The notes beneath the pieces were generated by a model. The model was not told the DNA's origin, searched no databases, and saw only the letters and a program-made list of their open reading frames with translations. A DNA stretch of 64,000 nucleotides from Diadophis punctatus similis (Eukaryota; Chordata; Lepidosauria; Squamata; Dipsadidae), in NCBI GenBank assembly GCA_023053685.1, contig JALIGW010000005.1:34424980-34488979 (forward strand), given 5' to 3'. Made by a program: the position numbers and the translations under genes. Shown here one piece after another: positions 1 through 13,410 of the stretch; positions within the stretch are counted from its first letter, which is position 1; each line of letters begins with the position of its first letter.

Positions 1-140
1 AGAAGGTGAAGAAAGGTACAAAAGAATTAGCTATTCTAGACTGGGCTTAAATAAAAGGGAAGACTTAATCAGCAAAGAGGATGGATCACAAACCTTGGGG
101 AAAACTGACTACCTAATTCAGGAGTTCTTTATACACAGAT

Positions 141-162
141 GCGCGCGCACGCACACACACAC
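141..162. repeat. (CG/CA)n microsatellite
   Basis: Short alternating purine-pyrimidine tract, GC repeats followed by AC repeats. Confidence 0.8.
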
Positions 163-1239
163 CAGCAAAGTGCAGGCAAATGCACATTTTGAACTTTATA
201 AAAGTGGATTTTAATATGTAAAGTCAGATGTTTAATGTTAAATAATTTCCTATAGCAGAAGAAACAAATAAGAAAATGAACCAAAGATGGGAAGTGAGAT
301 GTTTCCCAAAACAAGAGGCACTAAAAATTGTTATTCCAGCAAGAGACAAAACAACTGGCAAAAATCTAGTGACATTGCACAAACCTTTGTGATGTTCTGC
401 CAATAACATAAAATGGCTCTCTTACCATTGAACAAGTCACCAGTGAGGAACACATACTGTTAGCTTGGAATTGCAAATATGGTATCAGAAAGACTAAAGC
501 TTAAAATCATCTAAGTTGGATAAAGGATGTTAAGAATAACAAAGGGTTTTTTTCCAGGTAGTCTTTTTTTAAGGAATAGAAAAAGTGTACCACTTGCACA
601 ATAAAGACAGCAAAATACTAAGACATAAATAAAGAGCATTCAATTCCTATTTCCATTCCTAGTGAGATTTGTGTTCTACCATAAAGTTGAATATAGCAAA
701 ATGAAGAGATTGCTTTGAATTTCAGTAAAACTAAGAATGACATGATCAAGGGAATACCTGTTTGAATCCTTGTAGAGTTCAAATCCCTAAAATCATATTG
801 TTCAAGAACAAATGTTACCAAACTAAGATCATCTAGTTTTCTGATTCAGTAATTTTTTTCTATAAACTACAGAAATGTTTATGGTCATAATATATTTTCA
901 TTTCAACCAAATGTTTGCAAAATACTTGATAACATTCCAGAATGGGCTGAATGGCTCAAACATCGTAACTAAAATGCTCAGATAATGTCAAAATGGAGAA
1001 AGCAAAAGTGACACCCCAAGATTCAACCTTGAGCGGTCAACATTTCAATATGTTAATGGCTTGGATGACACAAACAATAGAAGATAGAAAAATCATTCAA
1101 AATGATCTGGATAATTAATAGGCTGAAAATAAAATAATGAAATTTAGTTGGAACAAATGAAAAGTCCTTAGGAAAAAGTAACTAAATGTATAGGTAGACC
1201 ATATAAAAATGAGGGAAGCAATCAGGCATTCTGATCTGG

Positions 1240-1390
1240 GCTTAGGAGCCTACTGGCAACAAATGCATTGACTTTGAAATCTATTATATCCAACAAAATT
1301 GGGTTTGGCTTCCAAGCAGTCTGGCTGCTACATTCTGCACCAATTCATCTTCAGAGGCAGCTTCATATGAAGTGTGTTAGAGATAATAAA
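1240..1390 (-). repeat. L2-like LINE fragment (weak)
   Basis: Contains GCTGCTACATTCTGCACCAA followed by CTTCAGAGGCAGCTTCAT. This resembles the corresponding part of the better preserved L2 copy at 12320-12405 in the same orientation. It is short and diverged. Confidence 0.4.
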
Positions 1391-1639
1391 GGTCATATCT
1401 CTGTCCAGAAACAGATCTGTATAACTATCATACAACCAAGTTAGTAACCACTGATATCTCAACTATGTTCACATGCAAGTTAGAACGGAGAACATGCCAA
1501 AATGAGAGGAAAACACATTCACTCCCCTTCCAATTTATGTTAATTGATGCACTCTTGTCCTGGATCTCTGCAAGGTAAGAAATTTTAGTTATTATGCCCC
1601 TTTTCATTTCTGTTTTTCATGTAAAAAAACTCCTGCTAC

Positions 1640-1723
1640 AATACAGCCAAATATATATTTGGCTGTATTCCTTTAATGCTCACATTCCTTTAATGCTCAA
1701 GCATTCCTTTAATGCTCACATTG
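1640..1723. repeat. Perfect 30-bp palindrome followed by a three-copy tandem repeat
   Basis: 1640-1669 is its own reverse complement, with AATACAGCC at the left end and GGCTGTATT at the right. It runs into three copies of ATTCCTTTAATGCTCA with short spacers (1667-1715). Confidence 0.85.
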
Positions 1724-3060
1724 CAAATAGGGAAGCCCAGGTTCAGTCAGTCTAAAAGGTTAAGAAGCTTGCAAAACAATGTGACTTTAGCCTTCTATGC
1801 AAATCAAATTACTGCATCAAGACACACAAACAAGAGCGGGTCACACAGCCTCCTCATAAAATGTTCTTTCAAACCAGTTACACAATCACTCTCCATCTGA
1901 CATTTGTCACATCTCCCAAAAGCAAATAATGTAAAACCTTAGGTTAAAATAATGCCCTTCCTCAGTACTGCAATACTGAGATTCCATAATGAACTGGAGA
2001 ACATATAAACTGAAATTCATTTTGATTTCAATGAGGTGATTTGCTTTTTAACTGGCAATTAATGAAAGTATTTAATACACTTTTAACTAGCTGCATGGTA
2101 CTTGAGAGTAAGGGCAAAAGCTTAATCCTTCTCTTGAAGAATTTACTACAGGAATTTCTATTTCAACGCTGAGGAGGAAAAGACAGGGGAAAATAGCTCC
2201 TTCCCCCCTCCCTCCCGAGTGTGGACTGTTATCCTTGGGATTCATTCTGGTATCAGCTAATCCAGATGTTCCACACTGATCTACGTAAAGTTTAAAACTA
2301 TTCCTTCCTTCAGTTTTCCTCCTTCCGTCTTCTGAAGAAATCTCCCCAGGACTCATTCACAAACTACAGCTGAAACTGAATCCTCCAAATCAATAACACA
2401 AAATGATGTCAGTCTCTGTTTATGTTCCTAAAAGCCTTCATCGGTCTTGTCTGCAGACAAAGGAGAGGAATATGAGAGCTCCATCTACCCAAATGAAGGC
2501 TGAAAAATTAATCTGGCTCCTTCACTTACATGTGGCATTTAACAACTGCTATTGTTAATAAACTGAAGAGTTTTTTGGGGGGTGGGAGGGGATAGGAATT
2601 GTAATTATACCACTGACAAGCAAGGATGATTAAGAGTTTTAGGGTCAGAGGCTTGGCAGTGGACTGTCAGAAAAAAGGCAACATTACAAGGGACACCAGC
2701 TTATCAGTATTTCCATTCTAAATGTCCCTCTGTTATGAAAGGGCCGTTAGTCATTTAAAAAAACACACCAAACTTTTGGCAAACAACACTTTATGGCATA
2801 TTAAAGACTACCAAATTGATTATCATATACCTTTTTGTGGACATTTCATTAGATGCTCAGGAATATCTTTGTATAATTTTTAAATTTAACTTTAAAAAAA
2901 AATCTATTAAAACTTGATTATTTTTCTGAACCGAAGAGATTCAGGCCATTTAATCCATATTGCTGTGAAGAAAGCCTCTTCTCATGTAGCACATTTAAAT
3001 TGATCTGAAAACTAGTGACCTCAATAAATCATATAGTTGCAAGCCAACATACCGGATAAG

Positions 3061-3450
3061 GATCCTTACTCAACACAGAAATCTGCATTACAGCATCCTG
3101 ACAGATGGATGGATGTCCAGCTTCTGCTTCAATGTCCAATAAAGGAGACGTTACTACCTCTCCTGATGACAGGTCCCACCATCCAACTCCTTTCCTTTAG
3201 GTAGATTTTCCTAACATATAACTGGAATCTGCTTTCCTAAAATAATCATTCCATGTTTTGCATTCCAGGACGACCAAATCAGACTCTGGATGTTCTGTAT
3301 GAACACCCTTTCAGGTACCATGTTTCCTTGCGGTCTTCTCTTCTTAAAGCTAAATATATCAAGTTCCCTCAGTTTCTCCTCTTAATAATTAGTTTTTATC
3401 TGATCATCCATGTTGCTCTTCTTTGAATCTGTTCCACTTTCTCTTTCTTT
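3061..3450 (-). repeat. Probable CR1/L3-like LINE 3' fragment
   Basis: On the minus strand it includes GCTGGACATCCATC then CTGTCAGGATGCTG, a phrase I recall from CR1/L3-type 3' regions in reptiles and birds. The family call rests on memory only. Confidence 0.4.
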
Positions 3451-4282
3451 TTGAATCAGTGTAAAGAAATGCATACTGGTCCTTCAACCAATATAGAAAA
3501 AAAGCAACATGATTGGTTTGCATGATTTGGAAATTATACTTCAATTGATGCTGCTGTAATATTCACATCACATTGTTGGCTCATAGTTAGATCAAATACT
3601 TTTTCAAGACTTTTTCACACTTAATGTTGCCAAATAAGTATCCTATATATTCTAAGCTTCCAGGTTTTTTCCCCCTCAGTGAAGAAATGTGCATTGGTCT
3701 CTACTGAATGTCTTCCTGTTTTTAGCCCACTTCTCTAACTAAAAAGATCATTTTGAAGTTTATTTCTAGCTTTTAGTTTTAACTGACCACTCAATTTTAT
3801 ATTACCTGCAAATGCAAATATTCCCTCCATGGGGATATTAATTAATCCCATAACTAATTTAAAAAAGAAAGACCACAGAAATATGGACCGAATTTTGTGG
3901 CACCCTACAGAATATCTCATTTCAATTTTAAATTACACAATCATAATTTACAAATAATTTACAAAGGAATCTGTATAACTAGATATTGATACCTATAGTC
4001 TCAACAAGAATTCCTGTCCTTTAAACATTAACATGTTTCAGCAGTTTCTTCTAAATTGTTAATAACAGACAAGTTGGAAGAATTGCTCCTTGCTCACCAA
4101 TCTTTGTTTTATATTCCAACTCAATATCATATGCCATTTCAAAAACTTTTGAAAAGATATAAAAACAAAAAACAAACAAAACAAAAAGAAAAACACAAGT
4201 ATTATTTTCTATAACCCACAAATTATATCTCTTAATTAATTAATTAACCTAATTGTTTAAAATAAAGCTTTCCCAAATTCAA

Positions 4283-4515
4283 AGAGCCCTGGTGACGCAG
4301 TGGTTAGAATGCAGTATCACACACAAACTCTGCCCATAGCCTAGAGTTCAATCCTGACGGGTTCAAGGTTGACTCAGCCTTCCATCCTACTGAGGTCAGT
4401 AAAATGAGGACCTAGATTATTGGGGGCAATATGCTGACATTGTAAACCACCTGGAGAATGCTGCAAAGCACTATGGGACAGTATATAAGTGAAAATGTTA
4501 ATGCTATTGCTATAA
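4283..4515 (+). repeat. tRNA-derived SINE (squamate type)
   Basis: Has a pol III A-box-like GGTGACGCAGTGG near the 5' end and a B-box-like AGTTCAATCCT. The body GTTGACTCAGCCTTCCATCC then AAAATGAGGACC is shared with the copies at 15036 and 42820. It ends in a TGCTATTGC-like tail. Confidence 0.85.
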
Positions 4516-4799
4516 AATCAGAGATGCCGTATTAATATATATTTACATCAAGAGGTAGAAATTAGTATTATTAGTACAGGTATCAATGTACAGCAGCTAA
4601 CAATGTTCTCTAAAAACATTTTAAAGGAGGAAACCCTTTAATTAATGGTCTTTATATGGAACATTATATATGTTATTCATAAGTATAAAATGTCTAGTGA
4701 AGGACAATTTGATTTGTATACTAAATGGAATTCCTGAATTCTCCTTCAAAGCTGTAAATCATAGACTCCACATGTAAAAAGTCTATATTTTTATATGTG

Positions 4800-5800
4800 G
4801 AGTCAAATATATTTTTGAATAAGTTTGATATTTGAAAAGATGAAGATTTAAAATATGTAATTTTTAAATAAGAAACAAGTAGAAATGAATTTATATGTGC
4901 TGGGATATAAGAGGTAATAATTAGTGTTAATGTGTATGTTTAATCAATTTACTAGTATATAATTATGAATATGAAATGAAGTTATCAGATAGAAAAGATG
5001 AAGATGGAATTGTATGGGGGGGAAAAGAAAAGTAACATTTTTGAATATAAGTTTGATGATAGAAGATGTTTGATTAATTTAGTATTATATAAGTATGAAA
5101 AATGTTTATTGAGATAAGGATAAAATATAATTATGAATAACATGTAGAAATGAAGTTATAAAATAAGAAAATATGAAGATTGAAAAACAGAAAAATATAA
5201 AGATTGAAATATGCAATATATTTTTAAATAAGTTTGATATTTGAAAAGATGAAGATTGAAAGTATGTAATTTTAAGAGATAATAATTAGTGTTAATGTGT
5301 ATATTTAATCAATTTACTATTATATAATTATGAATAATGAAGTTATAAGATAGAAAAGATGAAGATGGAAAAATAGAAGAAAATATAAAGATTGAAATAT
5401 GTAATTTTGAAATATATTTTGTAAAGGAAAATAATGATGTGGAAAAGAGGATAATGAAATTATAAGTTGATTTTTGATTATGTTTAGGAATAAGTGAAGT
5501 AAAAGATATTAATATTAGGAGTATATAAGTTGGGAAATGACCACATCTTTGTTTATTGGAATTAAAATAGGGAGAAAAAAACCATAAGAGGGGAAAAAGA
5601 CTATAGACAGATATTAAGAGGAAAAGAAATGTGACAGATGTATTGAAAATGAAATGATAATGGATTGTAATTTTGTTAAAAAACAAGAAATATTGTTAAG
5701 AATATTGTATGGATGTATGAAACTCAGAACGCAAATGCTCCCGCCATGAGATGTTGAAATAACAAAAACAAATAAAATTTATTGGAAAAAAATAAATAAA
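4800..5800 (+). repeat. AT-rich repeated block with possible L1-like 3' end
   Basis: A segment of about 95 bp at 4917-5010 recurs at 5277-5375 about 360 bp later, and shorter phrases such as AAAAGATGAAGAT occur several times. The block ends in ATAAAATTTATTGG plus an A-rich tail, like a LINE 3' terminus. A 125-codon minus-strand ORF here is low-complexity Phe/Ser/Ile and looks spurious. Confidence 0.5.
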
Positions 5801-6499
5801 TCCCCTAAACATAACATCTCACTAAGATAAGAGGTAAAGTGTTTTTATTCATACCAAAAGCAATTTTTAGCATTCAGTTCAAAGCATAATAAAAATGGTT
5901 TCACACAGAATACAGAAGGGTAGAAATCCCAATAATGTAGTGCTGATCCTGGAAGAAAAACTGTGAAAATACGACTTTTATAGATATCCGAGAATAAGAA
6001 ATCATGGGAAAATATTTTTTTCTTGAGATCTAAGGTCTTATCTATATCCTGGCTATAGGATAATCCTGACAAGAAGAAATATACATAACTGGGTTCCAAT
6101 GACAGAGCCCAAGTTCTGAACCCTCCTCATGAAATGTGAAAGGCATGAGAAAAGTGAAGTGCCAAAAATCTAACAGAAGGCACATATTCAAAAGCATCAC
6201 ACTACTGTAATTGATATCCAGTTCATAGTACATAAAAGAAATCACAAATAAGTGCTGAGTTTAGCAATATTAGCTTCCAGATGGAAATAAGGAGTCAAAC
6301 ATACTTTACCCCCATTATCCAAATCACTACTCTGTGTAACTGCCTGGTATTTAAAAATACTGATGTTAATATCTTTCCAAAACTTCCTTTAGAAAATTAA
6401 ATACTTGATTGATCCTATCACAGGTGGGATCTGTTCCATTGCTACTAATACTGTATCATTAACCTTTGCATATTGTGCTATGCACTTAATTTAAGTGAA

Positions 6500-6592
6500 T
6501 AGAAGAATTCTTTATTGCCCAAGTGTGATTGGACACACAAGGAATTTGTCTTTGGTGCATATGCTCTCAGTGTACATAAAAGAAAAGATACA
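6500..6592 (+). repeat. LINE 3' fragment (common squamate interspersed repeat)
   Basis: Contains AGAATTCTTTATTG then TTGGACACACAAGGAATTTG, a phrase I remember as abundant in squamate genomes, probably from a CR1/L2 3' region. Truncated on both sides. Confidence 0.55.
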
Positions 6593-7369
6593 TTTGTCGA
6601 GAATCAATTAATTAAGTGCATAGTATTAATCAAAAATCAATTAATTCTAAGATGATATCAACCCCACCATGCATATACTTTGTCTTTCTTTGCTGATTGT
6701 ATCTACTGTACTTGTATTCCCTTTTCCAAAGTCTGAGCAATATAAAAGTTGGGTGATTCCTTCTAAATGGATAATGTGCAAATTTGGGACCTACCATTTC
6801 TTAGGCTGATGAACAATGGTCTACTCAACCCAAAAGAAATCACGGGTATCTTTACAACCTTCTGATCATCTGTGGAAGTATGAGAAAACAAATACAATAA
6901 TCCTTTCAATCAAAATACCATCAGAGCATCACTTGGCAGAGCTTCTTAACATGGAAACCTGTACAAACAGAGGAAACTGTTTTTCAAGGAAGCAGAGTCC
7001 CTCTCTAAGGGAGATGGGTGGTTCAGAAATGTGAAATAAAGAGAACCATCACTGGTTCCCTCAAATGTCTTCCTATTATTCAGAAAAACCTCACCTCCAG
7101 TTTCCACTACGGCTACAAATAATTCTCCAGTTCAACCAGTTTGCCACCATGTTCAACTTGTTCAACTCCATCAAGTATTCCACATGCCAAGAGGATTTTT
7201 GTGCAAGGATCCAAAGTTCGTTTTGACTATCGTTTTGGGTAAGATATTCTACACTTGATAAGCCTGAGTTACTCCAATAAATATATATTGTTTTTTATTT
7301 GATTTATATGCTAACCTTTTTCAGAAGCTCAAGAAGTCTTACAAAGGGCCCTCCTTCGTTTTATCTGAA

Positions 7370-7465
7370 CAATCAACCTGTTTAAAATGCTTTAGTAGAT
7401 CATACACTGAATAGATTGGATTAGATGACTTCTGAGTTCCCTTCCATCTTTATAATTCTATGATC
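7370..7465 (+). repeat. CR1-like LINE 3' end
   Basis: Reads GGATTAGATGACTTCTGAG then TTCCCTTCCATC, ending ATTCTATGAT. The ATTCTATG terminal motif is characteristic of CR1-type elements. Confidence 0.6.
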
Positions 7466-9184
7466 TCCCTCTAAGCCTCTCTAAGCAGGTTTGTTGAGAG
7501 GAAAGGTGAAGTGAGGAGGCCTTCTTCTTCCTAGTGACCTGCTATGGGAAGGGGAAGTAAACTTACTTCCTCTCCTTTCCTAAATATCTTAATGAGAAGC
7601 AACAGGGTTCTCATTTCCTCCAGTGATCTGTTTGTCATTGATCCTCTGATCACACTGATCACAATTTCCTTCAGATCAACAGGCCAGATGGCCCTTCCCT
7701 TTTTAAGAGGAAGCACTTCACATTCCTCAATAATGATTAAACTGTGTTCTGATAAGAAATGATATGACTTCTGCATCATGGGTCAAACTCAACTCCAAAT
7801 GTAAAGTCACAGAATCTGGAAATCAGTAATGTCTATATTTCCATGTAGGATATTTCTAGGAACCACGAAAACCTTCTTGCATAAGAAAAAATATTTAATT
7901 AGAAGATCCATTTGAAATGGAGGATATAAGACAGCATAACAGGATCACTATATACCAAGGAAAACTAGCTATTTGATTTTATTAATTGTACAAAACAAAT
8001 AATTTTGTGAGATTCATCTTGATAGGAAGGTTGAAGTAAATCTACTGCCGGTGAAATCCTCGGTTAGATTAACACGGATGCCCTTTTAAAATTTTCCTTG
8101 TACAAAGAGGTCCTGTGTGTGCTTGTGTTGAAAAGGCATTGTTCTCTCTGCCAGTCTGTGTTATCTCCTTCCTTTAAAGCATAAAACTCTACACTGCAGT
8201 TTATCACAAATTCAGAGAAGCCTCCTCCTCACATTTGGCAAGCAGTTGCCCGTCTGCAGAAACCTGCAATTTCAGAGATACTCTCCACAGTTACAAGTGA
8301 CATCACTCCCTCTGATTATATAATGCTCTGGGAGAAAGCCTATTTTTATGAACACTTACTGCATTGCTTCAGTCTCCTACTATAGCTTGTGTACTTACAG
8401 CAAGATGCAGTTTCTTCTTTGAAGCATTACTGAAGACAGAAATTCTGCCCAAACCAATGGTCTATTAATATTGTGTAGATCTGATAAAGATCCAGAATAA
8501 AATATAAGGGGCAATTCAGTGATTCCTCTGAAAGTATTTAGAACAAAATATTACTGGATACAAATTGCAACCAATTTCTACATTAGGACTGCCTGTTTAA
8601 ACGTTTCTTTATGGTAGCAGCTTCATCATCAACTGTAATTTACAAGAACCAATCATAACATGAATTGTCTCCCTCTTTATGCCCCCCTAAATTCCTATTG
8701 GTGACTGCTATTGATGCAAAGATGTCAGGTAGTTCTCATGCCTTTATAATGATTGTTACATTGCATTACGGTTCCCCAGATAATTGGTTAAGGAAATATC
8801 CTTTACCGATGGTTCCATTAGACAAATGTCACATTATGAATGTTGCATTTATAGTTATTGCTGTGTGAAACCATTTGCATAGTGTTTTATCTGATAGTTG
8901 TAGTTTTAAGAATTGTATCTCATAGAATAATAGCTTTCCCAGTAATGCCGTAATGTTTGGACTGGTCTGAGTTTGGAATAGAAACTAAGCAGACTTGATA
9001 TTTGAAATTTGCTAGGTACATATACATGAAACCAGATGCATCCAATGTGCCAGACCACTCGCTATCTAAGGAACAATATAGGTAATCTTGCATGGATGCA
9101 AATTATATGTGTAAATCATTTTGTATATTGGAAGCATATCAAATTAGAGATTTCAAAAAATTGATCCAAAGCGGTAACTGATGT

Positions 9185-9706
9185 AAAGTATTTAACCCCT
9201 GTTGTATTTTATCAAAACTTCTTGTGCATTCTGCTGAACAGTGACAAAACCCTTTTTTGTGTGCAGAAGTGTAATAATTTCAATTCCTAAGATAGAGTAT
9301 GAGCTATTTGGCATTCCACTTTCTGTTTTGCCATTATTATTATTATTATTATTATGGTTCATCGCAGAGTCAGCCAGATGTTTAGAAAGGATTTGGCATT
9401 TTAATCCACCTATCGAATCCTTCCCAAGTACCTGAGATAGGCAGATGTTATTTGATGGCGTTAAAGGTATCATTGCAGGATGTGTATTATGGTTTGTCAC
9501 ATTGTCAGCCAAATTTTCATACTGGATTTGGCATTTTTTTCTACCTATCAAGTTGGGATAGGCAGATGTGGATGCTTGATGGTGTTACAGGTACTGTCAC
9601 AGGATGTTAGGCTGTTCCAAATAAAACTGCCTTTTGCAATTGACTGATGGTGAATTTGTTAATGCCGATGGTGCTCCAGTGGTTTTGGGATTGCACCCAA
9701 GGCGCC
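9185..9706 (+). repeat. Unclassified interspersed repeat with two tandem sub-units and an (ATT)n tract
   Basis: Two diverged units of about 120-125 bp follow one another (9356-9481 and 9490-9607). Each contains GTCAGCCA, GGATTTGGCATTTT, GATAGGCAGATG and a closing ACAGGATGT or GCAGGATGT. An (ATT)n run lies at 9333-9354. The TA-flanked MITE at 9709 is inserted directly after GGCGCC. I suspect a LINE 3' UTR but cannot name the family. Confidence 0.6.
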
Positions 9707-9708
9707 TA

Positions 9709-9843
9709 TCGTGTTTCCCCGAAAATAAGACCCTGTCTTATTTTTTTTTGAACCCTGAAATAAGCGCTTGGCCTTATTGCCATGCACTCAAAAGCCCGAT
9801 TAGGCTTATTATCAGGGGATGTCTTATTTTGGGGAAAACAGGG
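9709..9843. mobile_element. TA-flanked MITE, GTGTTTCCCCGAAAATAAG family
   Basis: Short terminal inverted repeats (TCGTGTTTCCCC... and ...GGGGAAAACAGGG) bounded by TA on each side. The interior matches the copy at 31134. Target and TIR form suggest a Tc1/mariner-like non-autonomous element. The superfamily is inferred. Confidence 0.75.
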
Positions 9844-10665
9844 TATTACTATTGGTACTACCTTTGGTTTCTTTTGCCACAATCATTCTATTTCTATTTG
9901 CAGGTCTTTGTATTTTGTAATTATTATTATTATACTTTTATCCTGCCTTTTTATATTCATTTGATAATTATTATTAGTCAATCAAAAGAGTGGAGAGAGA
10001 AGGCTTTAAAATCAACTAGCCTCTTGTTTTAAAATTCAGAGAAAATTCCAAGTAAGTTTACAAGCTTTGTTTTTCCGATTAGCTAATCTATAACCTATTA
10101 ATTTAAATATTCCTATATGCAGCCTAATCTAATCACTGTACTGTACATTTAAAAACAAGAGGTATGAATTAGGGATCAGTTGCACATATACCAGTCAATA
10201 TAAAGTTTCAAGACAGTATATTAATCCCAATATTTATTGCAAAGTTCTAAATATCAAAAAATATATAAAAATAAAAGCCATGTATTCAACCATGATTCTG
10301 ATTTTTCCTCAATATTGTCTATAGAATCTAGACCAGCCACACAGAACTTGCAATGCCATTGATTTTCGAGCCGAAATATCACATTCACAATAGTACTATG
10401 TGGTTGTGGTTGAATATTGCAGAAAGATCTTACCCTTAAAAAGAAAGTGGGGGGGACATCCTTGGGGGGGTGGGGGGGAAACTACCTTTTCTGTTCAAAT
10501 AAATCCTTAAACTAGAAGCAATGCATTTTTATTTACATACAGAGAGAAAAGAGAGAGAGAGAAAAATCTTGTATAGCCATTGCATAACAAAATCAGCTCC
10601 CTTCCTGTCCCCATACAAAAATATTTTCAAGAAATAGTAAGCTTTACAAATGGCTAGTTAAATTT

Positions 10666-10687
10666 CACACACACACACACACACACA
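10666..10687. repeat. (CA)n microsatellite
   Basis: Uninterrupted CA dinucleotide array of about 11 units. Confidence 0.9.
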
Positions 10688-11189
10688 AAATGCATAAGGT
10701 AAGGAAAGTACTTTTAAAAGAACTTACAGCTGCTGTAAGCAGCCAAGCCAATTCAAGAGAATATTTTGAGACTATATAAATAACATCATCTGCTTAAAAT
10801 CTGCACATTTACAGAGATTGCAAAAACATATCTGGGGGCTCCCTTTCACAATATGCTTCTCTTGTAAAGCCATCGTATATGAGTTGAATAAGGTTTGCTT
10901 CTCTAACCCAAAAGACAACTTCCCCCTCCCCCACAACCATCCTTTCACTGGCTGCTGCTGCTTTAATGCTGTTTCCTATTGGGCAATCTGCTCTCTAGCA
11001 GAAAAGAGACAAAAATCCAAGATTTTGCTAAGTAATAAAAACCAGAAATGGGAAGCCAGAGAACTGCTGGGGATGGAGAGAGCCTGTATTTTCTTGCTGT
11101 AGAATGTCATGAGTGCTGCAAACTGAGCTGTGTTGGGGCATTTGCCAATTTTTTGCATTCTTTCAGAAATGTGGTTCCTTTGAATTAGT

Positions 11190-11380
11190 CTTAACTCCTG
11201 GCAACTGTCTGGACAAGTCTCTGCAGTTCTCTTGGCAAAGTTTTCTAGAAGTAGTTTGCCACTGCCTGCTTCCTAGGACTGAGAAAAAGTGACTGGCTTT
11301 GTGCCTAAAGCAGAAGTAGAACTAATGGTCTCCCGGGTTCTAGCCTGGTTCCTTAACCACCACACCAAACTGGCTTGAAT
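11190..11380 (-). repeat. Sauria-type SINE
   Basis: On the minus strand it starts near AGTTTGGTGTGGTGGTTAAG (tRNA-like head with A box). It then has the CCTAGGAAGCAGGCAGTGG block and ends near the GACAAGTTGCCAG region. Same family as the copies at 49730 and 52490. Confidence 0.8.
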
Positions 11381-11649
11381 GATACCATGATCTGAATTCA
11401 CACACAGCAAGGTCAATAATAGACCTGAGAGATAATTAATGCTTACTGTTTGAAGCTTTTTTGCAACTTTATATGCCAAAGCAAGGAAGGAAAGACCACT
11501 CAAGAAATGGGAAGACAAATTTAAAAAAATCATGGTGCACGATGAAGGGGATAAAACCAGAATAATTAATGGGGTTTGCAAAAGTGTTGAACAGATATGT
11601 GTACATTTCTCAACCAATTCCCTGCAACATGTATTTCTACACATGCTAT

Positions 11650-11788
<139 letters not shown>

Positions 11789-12417
11789 TGGTTTCTTATA
11801 TGCCGCCCCACTCCCGAGGGACTCAGGGCGGCTTACAACACAGGAAAAATACAAGAAAACCAATAAATGCAATTAAAATCAAAATATAAAAATTAAAAAT
11901 TACAATATAAAAGAACCATTCAACCACCAGACATACCCGGGGGAGAGTGCAGATGGAGTTAAGCTCTACCCCCTGCCTGCAGGAAGAGCCATGTCTTAAC
12001 GGCTTTTCGGAAGGCCAGCAGGGTGGGGATGGTTCGGGTCTCTGGAGGGAGTTGGTTCCAGAGCGCGGGGCCGGCCACAGAGAAGGCTCTCCCCCTAGGA
12101 CCCGCCAGCCGGCATTGCTTGGCTGACGGGAGCTGGAGGAGGCCAACTCTGTGGGCCCTAACCGGTCGGAGGGAAGTATGAGGCAGAATGCGGTCCCGGA
12201 GATAACCTGGTCCTAAGCCATGAAGGGCTTTAAAGATGATGATCAACACCTTGAATTGGACCCGGAGACTAATGGGCAACCAATGCAGCTGGCGGAGTAT
12301 AGGTGTCACGTGGGTGTACCTTGGCACACCCACCACAGCACGCGCAGCCGCATTTTGCACCAACTGGAGTCTCTGGATACTCTTCAAGGGTAGCCCCATG
12401 TAGAGCGCGTTGCAATA
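11789..12417 (-). mobile_element. L2-type LINE, 5'-truncated, with open C-terminal ORF2 remnant
   Basis: The minus strand carries a 146-codon open frame (11959-12399). It contains LQLVQNAAARAVVGVPR, LRQLHWLPISLRVQFK, FKALHGLGPGYL, AFSVAGPALWNQLPPE and FRKAVKTWLF, the conserved end of the reverse transcriptase ORF of L2/CR1-clade LINEs. Beyond the stop is a 3' UTR with CCGCCCTGAGTCCCTCGGGA and then the TAAA tail. The element is 5'-truncated and cannot be autonomous. The intact frame over 146 codons suggests a fairly recent insertion. Confidence 0.9.
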
Positions 12418-13410
12418 AATAAAATAAATAATGTACCTCAGTTATGTTTCTATGAAGTGACTTCTCTCTTTAATGGGTTACTGCAATGTAGATTATGCAG
12501 GCTGACTTAATGGATGACAACAACTGATGTAGTCTTGTCTTATAAAAAGGACCAGATTATCCTTTTTTATATAGGAAAAGGCTTTCCAGTGTTCCAGTGC
12601 AGTGGTGATAAAATCTGTATGTGGCAAAATAACTTCTTTTTACATAGATGTACAGTATATAGGAATCTTTTCTGAATTCTTTCCCCATGTAATATATGGA
12701 GTTTTAAAGTTTGGAAAGACATTTTTGTATCCTGCAGTAGCATTGCTATTAACGAAGTGTTTTTTTTTCTTTAAAAAGATATACAATAAAAAGTCTTACT
12801 TAAAATTGTCTAGTTAGACTACAGGGGGACTTTTTCTTTTTAAATGCAACACAGCTTATAAATGAAGATTTTAAAAATCCACTGAATTTGCCATAAATTT
12901 CCATCAACATGTTCTTTTATAGATGTCTATTTTTGGCTCAAACTTTATCTCTCTCCCCACCCCCACTAACTTTAAGGCTTTTTGCTCAGAAGCACAGGGT
13001 GGAGGGATTTAATCCATCAAAATTACACATTTTTAGTTTAGTTTCAACCGATATGGTTATTTACGCAAACCGATATCATGATTCTTTCAGCTAACAAAAG
13101 TTAAGAACAGGTCAACGAGGGAACAGATCTGCTATACAATTCCTAAAAGGGTCTTGTGACCCAGAATATCCTAAGGGACAAATTGTTCTTTAGATCTGTT
13201 TTAAGGGAACAAAGTTGTTTGCCTTGGGAAGGGCTGCATGTTTGCAATCATTTCCCGAGAACAGTGTTTTGGACTTTCTCATCATTTAGCCAGAATGCAG
13301 CCAGCAGTTTTCACAAAAACTTATTTAGAGTAGGATTATTTTGTTAGGTTTTGATTCTATGCAATTGTTTCCCAGGAATTCACTTTTACAAATATGGAAT
13401 AGGCTTGAAT

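Noticed and set aside
5309..5686. 125-codon Phe/Ile/Ser-rich frame
   Set aside because: Low-complexity product of AT-rich repeat DNA with no recognisable domain.
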